Shown here: positions 22,901 through 35,675 of the stretch, in pieces | Layout: each line of letters starts with the position of its first letter | Numbering within the stretch: position 1 is the stretch's first letter | Source: Ricordea florida | Lineage: Eukaryota > Cnidaria > Anthozoa > Corallimorpharia > Ricordeidae | Direction of reading: 5' to 3' | DNA length: 64,000 nt | Assembly (NCBI GenBank): GCA_949710005.1 | Contig: OX453277.1 | Coordinates: forward strand, 10,254,178-10,318,177 | The notes under the pieces: generated by a model | Seen by the model: the letters and a program-made list of their open reading frames with translations, nothing else | Told to the model about the DNA's origin: nothing | Database searches by the model: none | Position numbers and translations under genes: made by a program

Positions 22901-25900
22901 GCTCGCATAAAAAGTGACGGTCTTATCAGTGAACACATCTACCAACGAATGACAGCACTCGTGCCATCTCCTTCTTATTTTTGCAAACCAGGAGCAAGAG
23001 CGTGTGTGGAACTTGGCCTCTACGAGGAAGCCATTATTTGGTGTAGAGATGGTTTAGTAGTATCCTTTGATCTGCGGTTACATATACGCACTTTATTACC
23101 ATATCATATCATCGTATTATAAATATTATCACACCACTTCATTACTCGTATCACGGCCTCTAAAAATGTTTCATTGAACGGTTTCCCAATTTAGACTCAG
23201 CGTTAACTCTTTGACTTTCGTCAGATTGATCAACAACACAAAGAGCTAAAAGAAAGAAATGCAGAGCGACCGGAAGTGCACATGCTTCACCTTCAGCTGA
23301 GCAGGTAAAGGTGACACGATGAATGTAACATACAAAACTTTTACAGGTTAAGGTTACTGTAGACCTTCAGGGGTGTCTTCCGAAGAATCATTCGCATGCG
23401 CGCCGCTTATATTATAACCATAGAAAAGTATATATCATCGTAAAGCTAATAGCTAGTTTATCACACTTCATCAAAGCGGCTGTCGACCGGGTCATGCCGC
23501 CGACCAATGAAACCATAGTTAATAGTAACTATGATGAAACTTAACAAATTGACGTCCGTTTTTTATGCGTCTGTCCTCTTATTGATGATAAATTGCGTCA
23601 TAACATTGTCAAAGTGTTGTAGATCCACGAGCCGATAGGCGAGTAGATCTACAACAAACTCAATTTGTTTTTTACAATAACAAAACGCGAAAAAGGTCAA
23701 ATGAAGACTTAAATGAAAAGAAAACGCAAGTAAACAGCAAGTAAACTCGAAAAATGCTGAATTTTATTTAAATTGACGCAATCAAGGCGCAACTATTCTC
23801 AATAACTTTTCTTGCCTTCTCATTGGCCTGTGACAACACGTAATACAATTTGATTGGGTAAAAATCTGACTGTTTGACAGCTCACTTATCACGCGAAAAA
23901 ACCTTGCATAAATTAAAATTTTATGTGTCTGTACTCTTATTGATGATAAAAATTAGCCAATCAGCGCGCGAGAATTCGCTCAGTTATTGTAAAAACGAGA
24001 GTTGCATCCACTAGCACCCGCAACAAAAATAGCCCATTGAATTTCACGGGACGTTTTGCAATCGCAGTCGAACACCATCGAGTGATTACAGCGAAAAATG
24101 GGTAAGGTTAAATCAACGAGAAAAGCTTCTGGAAAGACAGTCAAGAGAAAAGGCATTAATAAGCGAAAGGGAAGAAAAGTTGTGGCGACCTCAAAAGAAC
24201 CAAACATCCAGTCAACCGAGCACGATCCAAAAAAAAAGTAGTCACACTCCAATTCCTCCGATTCTGTGCTTGCGTTCGATTCCTCGCCAGTGGTCGAGTC
24301 AGATTCTGCTAAACTAGGAGTAGCAGTTTTCGAAGCAATCAGCTTTAAACTACTGGCACCAACCTCTCTGAAAGTTGAAGGATGTGAGACTCTGAAACAT
24401 CGCTTGAAGGCTGGTCAAACCAGTAACCTTTGTCGCTGAGACAAGTTCCATGCTCCTGCTTTCATCAAACAAATCGCCTTTCTCCTTTTTCTCCGGGTTT
24501 CTTACGAGATTTTGTCCAAGGCGTCTTCTCTCTTTTCGATGAATTCATAATGTAAGTTTTCACGGATTCTACATTAAAAAGTTCACTGATACCAACGGCC
24601 AAAACGACGCGACACAGCACAACTTTTAATGTAAGCAAAATATGCAAATGCTTGTAATTTTAGTCCCGGATAAGATTTGCCGCGAAACTGAATCCATAGC
24701 CGCTTGATGCGTTTAATGGATTACAACGCCTTTAGTTATTTATTAACTCTTCTCCAAAATAGTTTTTCCCCGAAATCTCGTTATCATTAAATGATTTCAA
24801 ATAACTTTCTTCACCAAACTTGAAATCGATGTTTTAGCTATATCAGGAGCACAGAAAAAAAAATTCGCAAAATTCGGCCTTTGAAGGTCTACAGTAATCT
24901 TAAGTTCCTAAGACTGAGGACGTGTCGGCTTCTCGACCCGGCCTCGTACGACGGGGAAAGATGAGGAGGATCGACTGAAGCCTCGACAAAAAAATTAGCA
25001 TTTGTAACACGGCGAGAGAAGAGTGAATGCAAAGGAACGCAATGATAAGCTTGAATAGGACAGTATTCTAAAATGTGGACATCGAGAATATATGCTATTT
25101 TGAATATTTCTTTTTCAACAACAACGAACAACAATTTCCTACATGATTATAAAATTTACAATTTCCTCAATTGTGCCTTTTTTTATAAAACTCCTATTTT
25201 CCACTAATTTACTAGCCAAGTTGTTATCGGACAGTTTAATAAGCCAATCACATTCAAAGTTGTAGTTTAAAGCAACCAATCACACTCAAAGTTTCAGTTT
25301 AAATCAAACAATCACAACCTTGGTTTCAATCGCCAACAATGCGCAGACTCCTAAATTGGGCCTTTCTTCGAAATTGAGAAATTTTTTTCTTGAACAAAGA
25401 CAATATTTTCTTTCATAACTAGCATTTGGCTCTTCTTTTCTCAGGAATTGTAATTTTCATGATTAATTGGTAATAATGCTTCGTGTCGTCCAATTCAGTC
25501 TGTAATCATAATCGTGATAAACAAATCGAACTCCCGCTGCGCGGTCGTCCGATTTTGTTATCACTGGTATGATGACAGACCGAATTAGACTCCACTCAGT
25601 CCTATTACCAGTACTTATTTTGATGAGATTAAAAAGGCAGTTTTCATAATTATAGAAACAAAAGCATATGGGACAATTAACAAATCGAATAGGGTTTAGC
25701 GTTGTCTGTACTCTTATTTCTTGTAGACTCACTTGGCTGCGCCTCGTGAATCCACAACATTTTGACCACTGTGATGACGCATACTCGTTGTCGAGAAGAG
25801 TGCAGACAACGCTAAACCACAATCGATTTGTTTTTACCATAATAACCACGTGAAAAAACGTCAAAGCAAATGTTTTTTCAGAGCGTGACCAAGATCGTGA

Positions 25901-28900
25901 CACAAAGAAAGAGCAAGCGTTGTCTATAACTTTCTCGCAATCTTATTGGTTTATTCTGCAAAATGAGCGTTTCTGATTGGCTATTGCTTTGCGTGACACA
26001 TTGACGCGAGCAGCGTTGTCTAGACTCTTATCGACAACGGTAAATTTAGCCAATCAGATTGCGAGATTAGTAGCAACTGTGGTAAAAACTAGTTTTGTCA
26101 TGTGAAACTGATGTAGTTTTCAGCAATGTTACAGGCCTAGGCAAACTCGGAGAAAGTAAATCCGAGTTCTCGCAATAAAATCGAACATACGACAAATTTG
26201 ATTCTCCATTGATTCTTCATTATTTCACAATCCTTTCACTGGCATTCAGATCCTAGCAGTATGCAGTTTGTCCTTTAGCTCTGAGGTAGAGCGTCTGAAC
26301 TAGTAAGCGGAATTATCGTAGGTTCGATTCCTATTGCGAGAACCAGGAATTTACCTTTTTTGAGTTTGTTTGTGACGCTGCTGCATGAAAAATACATCTT
26401 TCAGGGTTTCAAAATATATCATCTTCTCATTCCACAATTTTAGTTATGTCAGAATTTGATTATACAGGCAAGATTGCTCAAACAATACCTCAGAAATCAT
26501 CCTTTAATTTATGAAACTAATGCTAAATTTAGGAATTTTTTCGTATCTCTTCATTCAATAGCCGAATGGAAATGCAGTATTTGAAAGGAAAGAAGAAAAA
26601 AATTATTCGGAAGACCCAAATGCTGTAGATCACCTTCTAACAAAACTCCAGGAGGCGAGAGAGATATTCCGGCAGATGGGAGACAGACCGAAAGAAGAGC
26701 AGGCTTGCAGCAGCCTAGCTTCAGCGCTTTTCAGTCTTGGAAAATTCGAAGAAGCTGTGCAGTACAACAAAGTCTGCCTTGAGGTTGCTAAAGAACAGAA
26801 AGATACAAATGCCGAAGGACGTGCACATAGCCATATTGGAATTACTTATCACCACCTCTTTGAATTCAGACTTGCCATTGAGCACCACAAAAAACATCTG
26901 AGTATCGCCAAGGAATTAGGAGACATAGAAGGAGAAGGGATTGCCTACCGCAACATGGGGATTGAATATAAGGAAATAAGTGAGTTCAAATACGCGATAG
27001 AATGCTTCAAATCTTACCTAGACATTTCCAAAGAATTAGAAGACAAATATGAACAAAGATGTGCCTACAGAAATCTTGGCGAGGCGTATAGAAGTATTGG
27101 AAATCTTCAGAGAGCTCTTCACTGTCTTAGCCTGCTTCTTTCTCTTGCTAAAGAATCACGAAACAGGGTTCAAGAAGGAGTAGCCTATGATATTATCGCA
27201 GGAACATACTTCCAACTTGGCGATTCTATAAAGGCCATAGAATACTACAGACTGCATTTACAAGTTGTCAAAGAAGTAGGGGACAGGGATAGAGAGGGAT
27301 CTGTATACCTAAGGCTTGGCGAACTTTTTTACTTAGTGGGCGTTGTAAAGAGGGCTGCAGATTACTTCAATAAAGCCCTGGTTATCTTACATGACATCGG
27401 AGACATAGACGGTGAAGGGAGAGCTTGTAACGGTTTAGGCAAGTGCCAAGAGAGCCTAGGTGAATTTAGCCAGGCCGCTAAATACCATAAAATGCAGTTA
27501 CGTATTGCTCAATACCTGAAAGATAGGGCAGGAGAAAGTTATGCGTATGAAAATCTAGGCGTTGTCTCGTTCCGTATGGGCGATGCTAAAAAAGCAATAG
27601 AGTATCACAAACGATCCCTTGAATTTGCCAGAGAAGTCGGTGACAGGCATATGGAAGGACAAGCATTTAACAGTCTTGGCAATGCACATCATTTTCTCGG
27701 TGAGATTAAAAGAAGTATACAGTACTATGAAGCCTTTTTAGCCATCACGATAGACCTAAAGGACAGAGCTGGAGAGGCAGGTGCGTACTCAAATTTAGGA
27801 ATTGCGTATCGCGGTCTCGGTGATTTCAAAACAGCCATTGAGCATCACGAGAGCGCACCCAGCATTGCTGATAAGTGTAAGAACCGCGTAGGGCAAGGCA
27901 CAGCATACAGCAACCTTAGCAACTGTTATCATGATCTTGGAGATTTTAATCACGCCAAAGAGTATCTGAATAAATACAAAGACATTGCTGAGAAAGTTGG
28001 TGATAAGGCTGGAGAAGGAAATGCGTACTGCAACCTTGGTAGTGTTCATCGTTGTGAAGGCGATCTTAAATCAGCCAAAACATGTTGCGAAAAGGCACTA
28101 GAAATCGCAGATCAAATAGGTGATAAGGTCTTGGAAGGAAATGCGCACCTTAACTTGGGAATTGTTATGGCAGAGTTAGGTGATTTGGATGAAGCCATAA
28201 ACCAGTACCACCAAGGTCTGTCTATTGCGAAAGAAGTCGGTAGCAAGAAAACACAACAGCTGGCGTACAACAATTTAGGCAACATTTATATACGCCGTGA
28301 GGAATACAAGGAAGCCTTAAAGCTTTTCAGACAGGCTCTGAAGATTGCCCAAGAAACTGGGGGTGCTGCTGGTGAAGCCACATTGCAGTACAATCAAGGC
28401 CTTACATACCAAGCTCTGAGGGATAAGAATAACGCGCTACATTGTTATGAGGCCAGTGTTACGACGTTCAACAAAATAAGAAGCCAACTTCAAGACAAAG
28501 ATGAATGGAAAATCAGCATTCAAAACAAATACCAGGGTGCCACCAAGGCATGGTGGAATCTTCTTAAAGGACAGGGCAAAATTGTTGAAGCGCTTAATGT
28601 CTTGGAGCGAGGACGTGCGCAAGCGCTAGAGGATCTTATGATCTCAAAATATGGTTTTAGAGAGAGTTCGTCACGAGAAAAGATGATTAACCCAATTGAC
28701 ACTATCCATGTTTTTTCAAATGTTTTCTATACAGCTGTGCAAGACAATGAGATAAACATGTGGTATATTCAAGAAGGAAGACCGGTCCTTTTCACACTGA
28801 AGGAGCTTGATGATACCACCTTGCAACAAGCTGCCACAACCAACCTGGAATCCTATGTGAATCTTATGATTGAGATTATTTGTCCACGTAAGGACCGTAG

Positions 28901-30002
28901 ATGCGAGGACCGTTCCCTGGATGGCCTGAGGGATCACACGCCTAGGACTGAGTTTCGAGATGAAGTAGCTTTCTTGCCAGAAAAATCTAGCGATGATGGA
29001 GTAAGATCGGAAACACCTCATGAACACTTTCTGAAGACCCTTAACGAAATCACAGTGAGTGAAGTGCCTGATGTGAAGTGTGGCGACGAGCTGATAGTCG
29101 TTCCTGATGGTCCACTGTTCAAAGTTCCATTTGCAGCTCTGATTGACTCCAATTCCCGATATTTGTGTGAAACCTTCAGAATACGCGTGCTTCCCTCTCT
29201 AACTACCCTAAAACTGATCTTAGAAGCCCCCGTAGGTTGCCATTCGAAGAAAGGAGCTCTGATCATAGGAGATCCATGTCTAAAGAAGATAGTCAGGAAC
29301 GGAGAACCAGTTATGGATCAACTTCCAAGCGCCAAAGAGGAAGCAGAGATGGTTGGACGTATTCTTAACACTAAACCGCTCATTGGACAGGAAGCTACAA
29401 AAGATGAAGTATTGAAGAGACTCAGCACTGTTGCGTTAGTGCACATTGCAGCCCATGGAAAAAGCGAAACAGGTGAGATTGCATTAACTCCAAATCCTAC
29501 TCGTGCTTCTGAGATTCCTGATGAAAGAGACTTCTTGTTGACCATGAAAGAAGTGTTAGATGTCGGTCTGCGAGCGCAGTTGGTTGTTCTCAGCTGCTGT
29601 TACAGTGGGCGTGGGGAGATAAACACTGAAGGAGTTGTTGGCATTGCTAGAGCGTTTTTAGGGGCTGGTGCGAGATCAGTTCTAGTTTCATTGTGGGCTA
29701 TTGACGACAAAGCAACCAAGGAGTTTATGGCTTCTTTCTACGAAAAGCTAATGAATGGGAAGAGTGCTAGCGAGGCCCTAAATCAAGCGATGAATGACAT
29801 GAGAGAATCGCCAAAGTTCGGCGCTGTAGAATACTGGGCCCCTTTTGTTCTTATTGGTGATGACGTCAGGTTGGAATTCGACAAGGATGAGACAGCGCAT
29901 CCAAACGGTACGTACTCCTGGAGCGGCAATGATGAAATTAGTTCTTTAGATTGTTTTGACTATGAAGGCAGAGGAATAAAAGCCCCTACAGCTCGCAGGT
30001 AG
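19916..30002 (+). CDS. TPR-CHAT protein, copy 2 (long exon intact)
   Basis: Predicted exons: 19916-19970 (ATG), 21837-21908, 22992-23059 and the long exon 26562-30002. Phases chain 1, 1, 0, giving about 1211 residues without the optional exon 23225-23304. That 80-nt segment has good splice sites but is 46 nt shorter than its copy 1 counterpart, so including it breaks frame; skipping it does not. The long exon encodes about 15 TPR-like units of 40 residues (pattern GEGxAYxNLGxxYxxLGdf), a protein-binding solenoid. A CHAT domain follows with HIAAHG (His codon 29454-29456) and LSCCYSG (probable catalytic Cys codon 29598-29600), the His-Cys pair of clan CD caspase-like peptidases. There is no signal peptide or membrane segment, so it is probably cytosolic. 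The protein continues about 40 residues past the end of copy 1. Bacterial CHAT proteases act in defence and cell death; such a role here is inference. Confidence 0.85.
20050..20160 (+). repeat. GCCCTTCGT-rich repeat, copy A
   Basis: The words GTTAGCCCTTCGTCGGAGC and GCCCTTCGT recur four times, followed by two copies of GGAGCGAAA(A/T)ATATTTT. The introductory words CTGACGTTTCGAGCGTTAGC match a second copy near 37470. It lies in intron 1 of TPR-CHAT copy 2. A dispersed element of unknown class. Confidence 0.5.
23560..23990. repeat. Foldback/direct-repeat cluster in copy 2 intron
   Basis: TCTGTCCTCTTATTGATGAT near 23571 and TCTGTACTCTTATTGATGAT near 23926 are near-identical direct repeats. GTTGTAGATC and GATCTACAAC between them (near 23618 and 23648) form an inverted pair. 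It resembles the element cluster at 25.4-26.1 kb. No coding capacity. Confidence 0.45.
24098..24241 (+). CDS. Small Lys/Arg-rich ORF, unrecognised
   Basis: A 47-codon frame begins with ATG in the context AAAAATGG and ends in three Lys codons before TAG. It is strongly basic ([12 protein letters not shown] in the middle), like a nuclear localisation segment. It lies in the large intron before the long exon of TPR-CHAT copy 2, next to foldback repeats, so it may be a fragment of a transposon-encoded protein or chance. No family recognised. Confidence 0.2.
   Translation: MGKVKSTRKASGKTVKRKGINKRKGRKVVATSKEPNIQSTEHDPKKK
25440..26060. repeat. Cluster of foldback elements
   Basis: At least two hairpins are present. 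One has arms near 25485-25529 and 25548-25590 (GTCTGTAATCAT and ATGATGACAGAC are its core). The other has GGTTTAGCGTTGTCTG at 25693 on and the inverse CAGACAACGCTAAACC ending 25818. A related half (GCGTTGTCTAGACTCTTAT) follows near 26014. The area lies in the intron before the long exon of TPR-CHAT copy 2. Confidence 0.55.
26268..26345 (+). other. tRNA-like sequence with A and B boxes (probable pseudogene)
   Basis: TTTAGCTCTGAGGTAGAGCG resembles a tRNA D-arm/A box, GTCTGAACTAGTAAGCGGA an anticodon arm (tRNA-Thr-like loop with an extra A), and GGTTCGATTCC is a consensus B box. ACCA follows at the 3' end. The acceptor stem pairs poorly (about 4 of 7) and the anticodon stem is imperfect, so a working tRNA is unlikely. 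It may be a tRNA pseudogene or the head of a tRNA-derived SINE. Confidence 0.5.
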
Positions 30003-32460
30003 CTGTTACGATTAGAAAATTCACCTGAAAGTTTGGGCTGTTCTTGGCTTCGAAAATAGTAAACAACAAATCCCTCCTCTTGCGTTTCGCTCTCCCTATC
30101 CTAGCTTTTATCTACGTTTACCATTCTGGACCCCCTAAACCAGGCTAGAAGTCGGTCATCCAGAGCTCCTTTTTTGCTGCCGCAACATGATTTAAAAACC
30201 CCAGACGGGTTGTTTTTATTTTTAGGCTTAATGGCAATTGAATCTTTAATTACGTTTCCATCCGCATAGTTCATAGATATTCAAATCGTTGATAATTCCA
30301 TTTTGCAAAGAAGCTGACGGAAAAGAATATTTGTATTTATCATCAATAAGTTTCTCGAAATCGCATCGAAGGTGTCGTTCTAACCTTTGGTGTATTTACT
30401 ATTTGCAGATGACTGAATGACCACTGATATAGCGGTGTTCAGAAAGATGCTGGGCGTAACGTTTGTAGTGAAGAACCATTTAAAGAATCCTTTGCATAAT
30501 GCAGAGCTGCAAATAACAGTCGGTCATCGGTCACTATGCAATACTTCATTATGTGACAAATTCATTGAATGGACAGCAGATAAGTCCTTTAATTACTCTA
30601 TATTATGCAGTATATGGCACCTTGGTAGATAGGTCTAGACATGGGCCACCGGTTTCTCGGTTTTGCCCTCAAACTGTGCACGTCTATTCAACTGAGAGAA
30701 AACAAGACAAGAATTGCAAAATTCTCTGCGTTTGCGAAGAACTGGAGGAGTGTGTTGAGCATTTGAATTCTGTCCGCTTTTTATACTGCATCGTTCAGGC
30801 GTGCAGGTGTTTATGCATGCAGCATGTCACGTATTGCAAGAGAAGAAATGTATCAAGCTTGGTTATAATATGTGAGTTTAGTCTCGGCCATACGGACCTC
30901 TAGACTACAGAGGAACACAACGCGCACCACCGAGTTTTTTTTTTCATATTATTGTGTCTTTATTACTACTATTTAGTAGACTGATAGAGTCGTATTTACG
31001 TTATTTTAGATACTGGGTTGTTGACCAAGTTTTTTTTTGGTCAAAATGACTGGATATGGGTCTCGTTCTTTCTTTTGCCCGACAAAAAAAACGAGCCCAA
31101 CCACCTTGGCCGAACACGCTTAAGCTTGGTCAATAAAGAATTTATCAGATGGCTTAAATATTACACCATTTAGATGAAAGAGTCACTTTCTTCGAGCATT
31201 GGGAAGAAAAGCCAATTTTGCGACGTCATTGCTGTAAAAACTGCCAGGAAATGGCCATTTTTATAAGAAAGAAAAGAGTTGCCCATGAAAGCTCCCTTCA
31301 AGCATTTTGTTTAGTTTTGCCTTTCTTTGTTACGGGACAGATAGACTCATCTTGGTCGCTCGGGTAACCAATCAGAACTCAGGAGCTACCCCACCTTGGT
31401 CACTCAAGGAACAGCCTCACAATAAATCATAAGTATTGCCTGTTGTAGAGCTAACTGGGAGAGAGTGAATTCGCAATGGGGTGGATAGTACGTTCTCGAT
31501 TTTTTAAAAGGGTCTTTAGTGTTTTTGTACCCGACGAGGCATCATCTTGTTAGAAACTAAGTATATACCAACTCAGCAACCTTGAAATTTTGAGCAATCT
31601 GATTGGATCACAACCCTCAAGATACTTAACAATTATTCACCGAAGTAGAGGTAAATATCTACCACTTTCACCGGCACTGAGGTAAAGAATTGTTTTAGTA
31701 TATACCACACAAGCTGAATAACTAGCGGACCAAAGAGTAATACAATATACCGACAAACATACAATACACCGACGTGAATGGTCAGACAAAAAAAATCTTC
31801 GAATAGCGGTAAGCGACTTTGTATTGTAAAAAGTTCCGACTCACCTTATTGCCGACAAATAAAACTTTTGCAGCACTTTTTAAGTTGCTGCGGTGTCATT
31901 TCCTCAACGGTTGAGTTGAATTCCTCTTGTTGTTGAAACCAAGTTGTGAAACATTATATGTTTCATTGCTTACACTGTAATTTTAGTGCTCGACGGTTTT
32001 TTTAAACAAGGCATAGTAATTTGATTTTTCGCTTTAGAATATGGGGTTGCCGAGATCAAAAAACTTACCATTAAATACTGTTACACCAAACTTTGTTGCC
32101 ATTTTTGTGTTTTCTTGGTACAGCCTACTCGTTCATTGATAGAATTTCCTCTTCGGAAACCGAAGCTAAACGGGAAGCCAGTTTGTTTTTCTTCTTCTGC
32201 TCGGAGGTGAATAGTACTTGGCTAATCACCTACGAGCTCGCCAATCAGCTTGCGCGAAAAGTAATGTTCACTTTTGCGGTATATACTAATCAATATTATT
32301 CACCTTCAAAGAGGTGAATAGTGCCAAGGCTTCTCGCAATCCCTTGTGTGGCAGTGAGTTTTTAGTCGAAGAATGGCAGACGTCAATTCTCGCTTAGCAG
32401 CTTTCTCCGAGAAGTGTGACTGAGATTGCTTTGATGGTATATACTACAACAATTGCTCTC
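30003..32460. other. Intergenic, repeat-derived AT-rich DNA
   Basis: Presumed 3' flank of TPR-CHAT copy 2, then AT-rich DNA with repeated words such as ATTATTCACC and TTTAGTATATACC, typical of decayed miniature elements. The open frames at 30417-30903 show no family features and no convincing splice context. No gene called. Confidence 0.4.
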
Positions 32461-32462
32461 TT

Positions 32463-32536
32463 CAATCTCGGTGAATACTGGCAGAATATTTGAATAAATG
32501 GTTATTTGCATATTCTGCCACTATTCACCGAGATTG
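32463..32536. repeat. 74-nt hairpin (MITE-like)
   Basis: CAATCTCGGTGAATA at 32463 and TATTCACCGAGATTG ending 32536 pair, continuing inward over TGGCAGAATAT with a single mismatch, for a stem near 28 bp. Outer words AACAATTG and AATAATTGTT extend the symmetry. The size resembles a miRNA precursor, but the outer inverted repeats fit a miniature transposon better. Confidence 0.55.
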
Positions 32537-32559
32537 CAGACAATAATTGTTAACTGTAT

Positions 32560-33890
32560 TTTGCTTGTAACCATAGGAACTTGAATAAATAATAGAGCCT
32601 AACAGGTCCAAAAATACTCCAGAAAGAGTGATTACATGTGTCTACTGCGAGGTTGAATGTGGGTTCTGGGCATGCGCGTAGCTGTTACGACTGAAGGGCA
32701 ATCTCGTCCCCAGAGTCCGCTCGTCTTTGGTTGTTACGCGGACCTCTGGCCAAAAGGGATTTGAAGTCCGCAAATCGCGGACTTCCGGTCAAACTGCGCA
32801 AAATCGAAAGTACTAAACCAAGACGGCGGAGATAAGCGTTCCACGGGCATTAATTTTATAGACAGAATCAGGTATGGATTAGGAGAAGCATCCAGCTTAA
32901 AGCGAAGCAAGAAGAGATTTGTAATGTGATCGTGTTAGAGCAATAAGATTTTGTGGTCGTTCTCCCGACGGGTTTTATATTACGGGAAATCGGTAATTAA
33001 GGTACTTCAACCCGCCAGTTGTGGATATGGATTCCGTCCGGCCGTAGACAAACACAGAAAAAGGCTATCGACAAACATCTCCATGCTTGGATTGATTATA
33101 AGGTAGTAATATTGGCAGTCCGATAACGATAGACGTTTCTTTCATGAATTCAGAGTACCTGAAAACTATTAAATTCATTATACCAAATTTAAAGATACGT
33201 ATCATTCTGACAAGGTATTAAATATCAAAAAGTTAAATATTGTTGCCCACAAATAAAATAAAATATACTGGTGAACTAAACCGAGCAAAACGACTTAGAA
33301 GGAAAAACCGAGTAGGAACGACTTGAACGATTATATCTTCTCTGGAAAATAGTTATATTAGTCTAAAAACGGAATCGGAAGACGAGCAACAGATAGCAGG
33401 AGAATGTATGAAGGTATTTTTCGTAATAAAACGATAGCCGTTCCATTTTGAAGAAATTCCCAACACAGAGAGTTGCAGTTGTGATAGCAATCATTTATAA
33501 CTATGTGATCTGATATCATTGCAACAGTGAAAATATTGTAAATTTTCTTGATCTAGCAATTATGTTTAGCATTTTCAAAAGAATATATACCCAGTGTCAC
33601 AAAGTACTGGGTCTGCAATATTATCAGTCATCAATGCCATCATTTGAAATAAAAGCACATGTTATTATTTGACTTCTGAGTAGTATTTCTCTTTGCTATA
33701 TATATATTTATTATATAGACACGAGTGTTTTACTGGAAAATATACCACTTGTAAAATTCATAAAAACTACATCCGGGACCCGAGTGGTTTATTTTCCATA
33801 ATCTCACACGTGAGTTTATCGATGACATAATTTCGCTAATTTCCCTCCGAAATTTGTATCAATGTCTTTTTTTCTATATAATAAAAAGAA
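32560..33890. other. Intergenic, no gene recognised
   Basis: AT-rich DNA without convincing exons. The stretch 33712-33840 has the composition of a miniature element adjoining the palindrome at 33895, but clear ends were not found. Confidence 0.35.
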
Positions 33891-33894
33891 CATT

Positions 33895-34024
33895 ACACGG
33901 CGGCTTAAAGATATGAATTTTATTTTCTCGTGGCAAAAACAATATTTTACTCACTCGCTGCGCTCGTTCGTAAAATATTGTTTTGCCACTCGAAAATAAA
34001 ATTCATATCTTCGCGCCACCGTGT
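33895..34024. mobile_element. Long foldback palindrome
   Basis: Two arms of about 55 nt (33895-33950 and 33971-34024) are near-perfect reverse complements around a 20-nt GC-rich loop (CACTCGCTGCGCTCGTTCG). Outer ends read ACACGGCGGC and GCCACCGTGT. It is a typical foldback MITE and would form a stable cruciform or RNA hairpin. Confidence 0.75.
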
Positions 34025-34372
34025 AATATCCTCTATATATATTCTCTGTTTGAAAGGTTTCAGTAATAGTGCACTGGGACAGACAAGTTTCATTGCCTTT
34101 TCACAATGGGTCAGTTTCACCTTAGAGTTTAATGAGCCAGTGATAAAATTGCTATCTAGGACCCCTGCCCTTTTCCCAAAAATGAAAAGTTAATTTAAGC
34201 CCTAGTTTGCAAAATTCGACATAACATATTAACTTTGTTACTTACTGCTGTTTACTTCATTTTTATGATGTCAAATACCAATATTTGATAACAACATACA
34301 GTTGACCTTTTACACTGGTAAAACTATTAAGAAGAAATTAAAGTTTGTAATGCCAAAATTTTTATGATCTCT

Positions 34373-35635
34373 CATATATTCATTGCAAGTGTGCTGTGTG
34401 TAGTAGCAAGTGTTTCAAGTTTCCTAAATGCCATATGCTTTCAATCATGATTTTCCACACTAACTTTATGGACAATTATTATTATTATTATCATTATTAT
34501 TATTACTGGTATTGATATTTTTATTATTATTATTATTTTGCAAAAATCATCATTATTGTTATTGTTATATTTTTTATGTTTAATATATTTTTATGGGGTG
34601 GGATGTATGTCCTGATCTAGGTAAAGGTATTGTTCCTCTACTACTACAAGTGATGCAAAAATCTTCTTAATAGGCTTTCCATCAGAGGTGGTAATAATCA
34701 AACTAGCTCTAAACAATACCATTTCTTCTTTAAGGCTTAGAATCTAGTGCAATCATTTGTTCATAAAGTTAGTGTGGAAAATCATGATTGAAAGCATAGG
34801 GCATTTAGGAAACTTGAAACACTTCTTATATATTCATTGCAAGGCTGCTGTATGTAATAACACGTCTTTGAAGTTTCCTAAATGCCCTATGATTTCAATC
34901 ATGATTTTCAACACTAACTGTATGGACAAATGACTGCACTAGCATGATTGCCACAAGTCAAGAAATGGTAAGAGAAAAAAAATTCTTCAAGTTCAGGGAA
35001 AAGTCAGGGAATTTCAAATCAAGTCAGGGAAAGTTTAAGTATTTGAGAGAAGTCAGGGAAAAGTGAAATTTGAGAGTACTGATTTAATTCTTGCCAATTC
35101 AGCGATGGTTTGGTGTAATCAAGAATGTGACATAAAATGTGTTGGAGTGGTAGAATTACATGATGGATTAAAAGCTGATTTTGGGTTTCCAAGAAAATCA
35201 ATCCTTTTTCCATGACTTTGTTATCTTAAGAAACTATAATCCATGTACACTGTATGTGACTTTCTGAAAGCATATTAAATAAATGAGGGGAGAGGTGGCT
35301 GTGAGGAGAGGTTGGAGGCCATTACCAGGACTAATTTGTGACTTTCTAATTTAGTTGGTAAGGGAAATTTTACATTTTTCAGGGAAAGTCAGGGAATTTC
35401 AAGATGCTGTGGCTGTGGCAACCATGACTAGATTCTAAGCCTAAAAGAAGAAATGGTATTGTTCAGAGTTGAGTAATTTTTACCACCTCTGATACAAATC
35501 CTATTCAGAAGAAAACTGTATTGCTTGTAGTAGCAGAGGAACCTTTTCCCAGATTAGGACATACACCCCCACCCCATAACAGTATATTATGTTAAACACA
35601 AAAAAATAACAATAATAATAATAATATCAATACCA

Positions 35636-35675
<40 letters not shown>

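Noticed and set aside
26268..26345. Functional tRNA-Thr gene
   Set aside because: The acceptor stem pairs poorly and the anticodon arm has an extra base, though A and B boxes remain.
32463..32536. microRNA precursor
   Set aside because: The hairpin size fits, but outer inverted repeats and AT-rich context point to a miniature element. Small-RNA data would decide.
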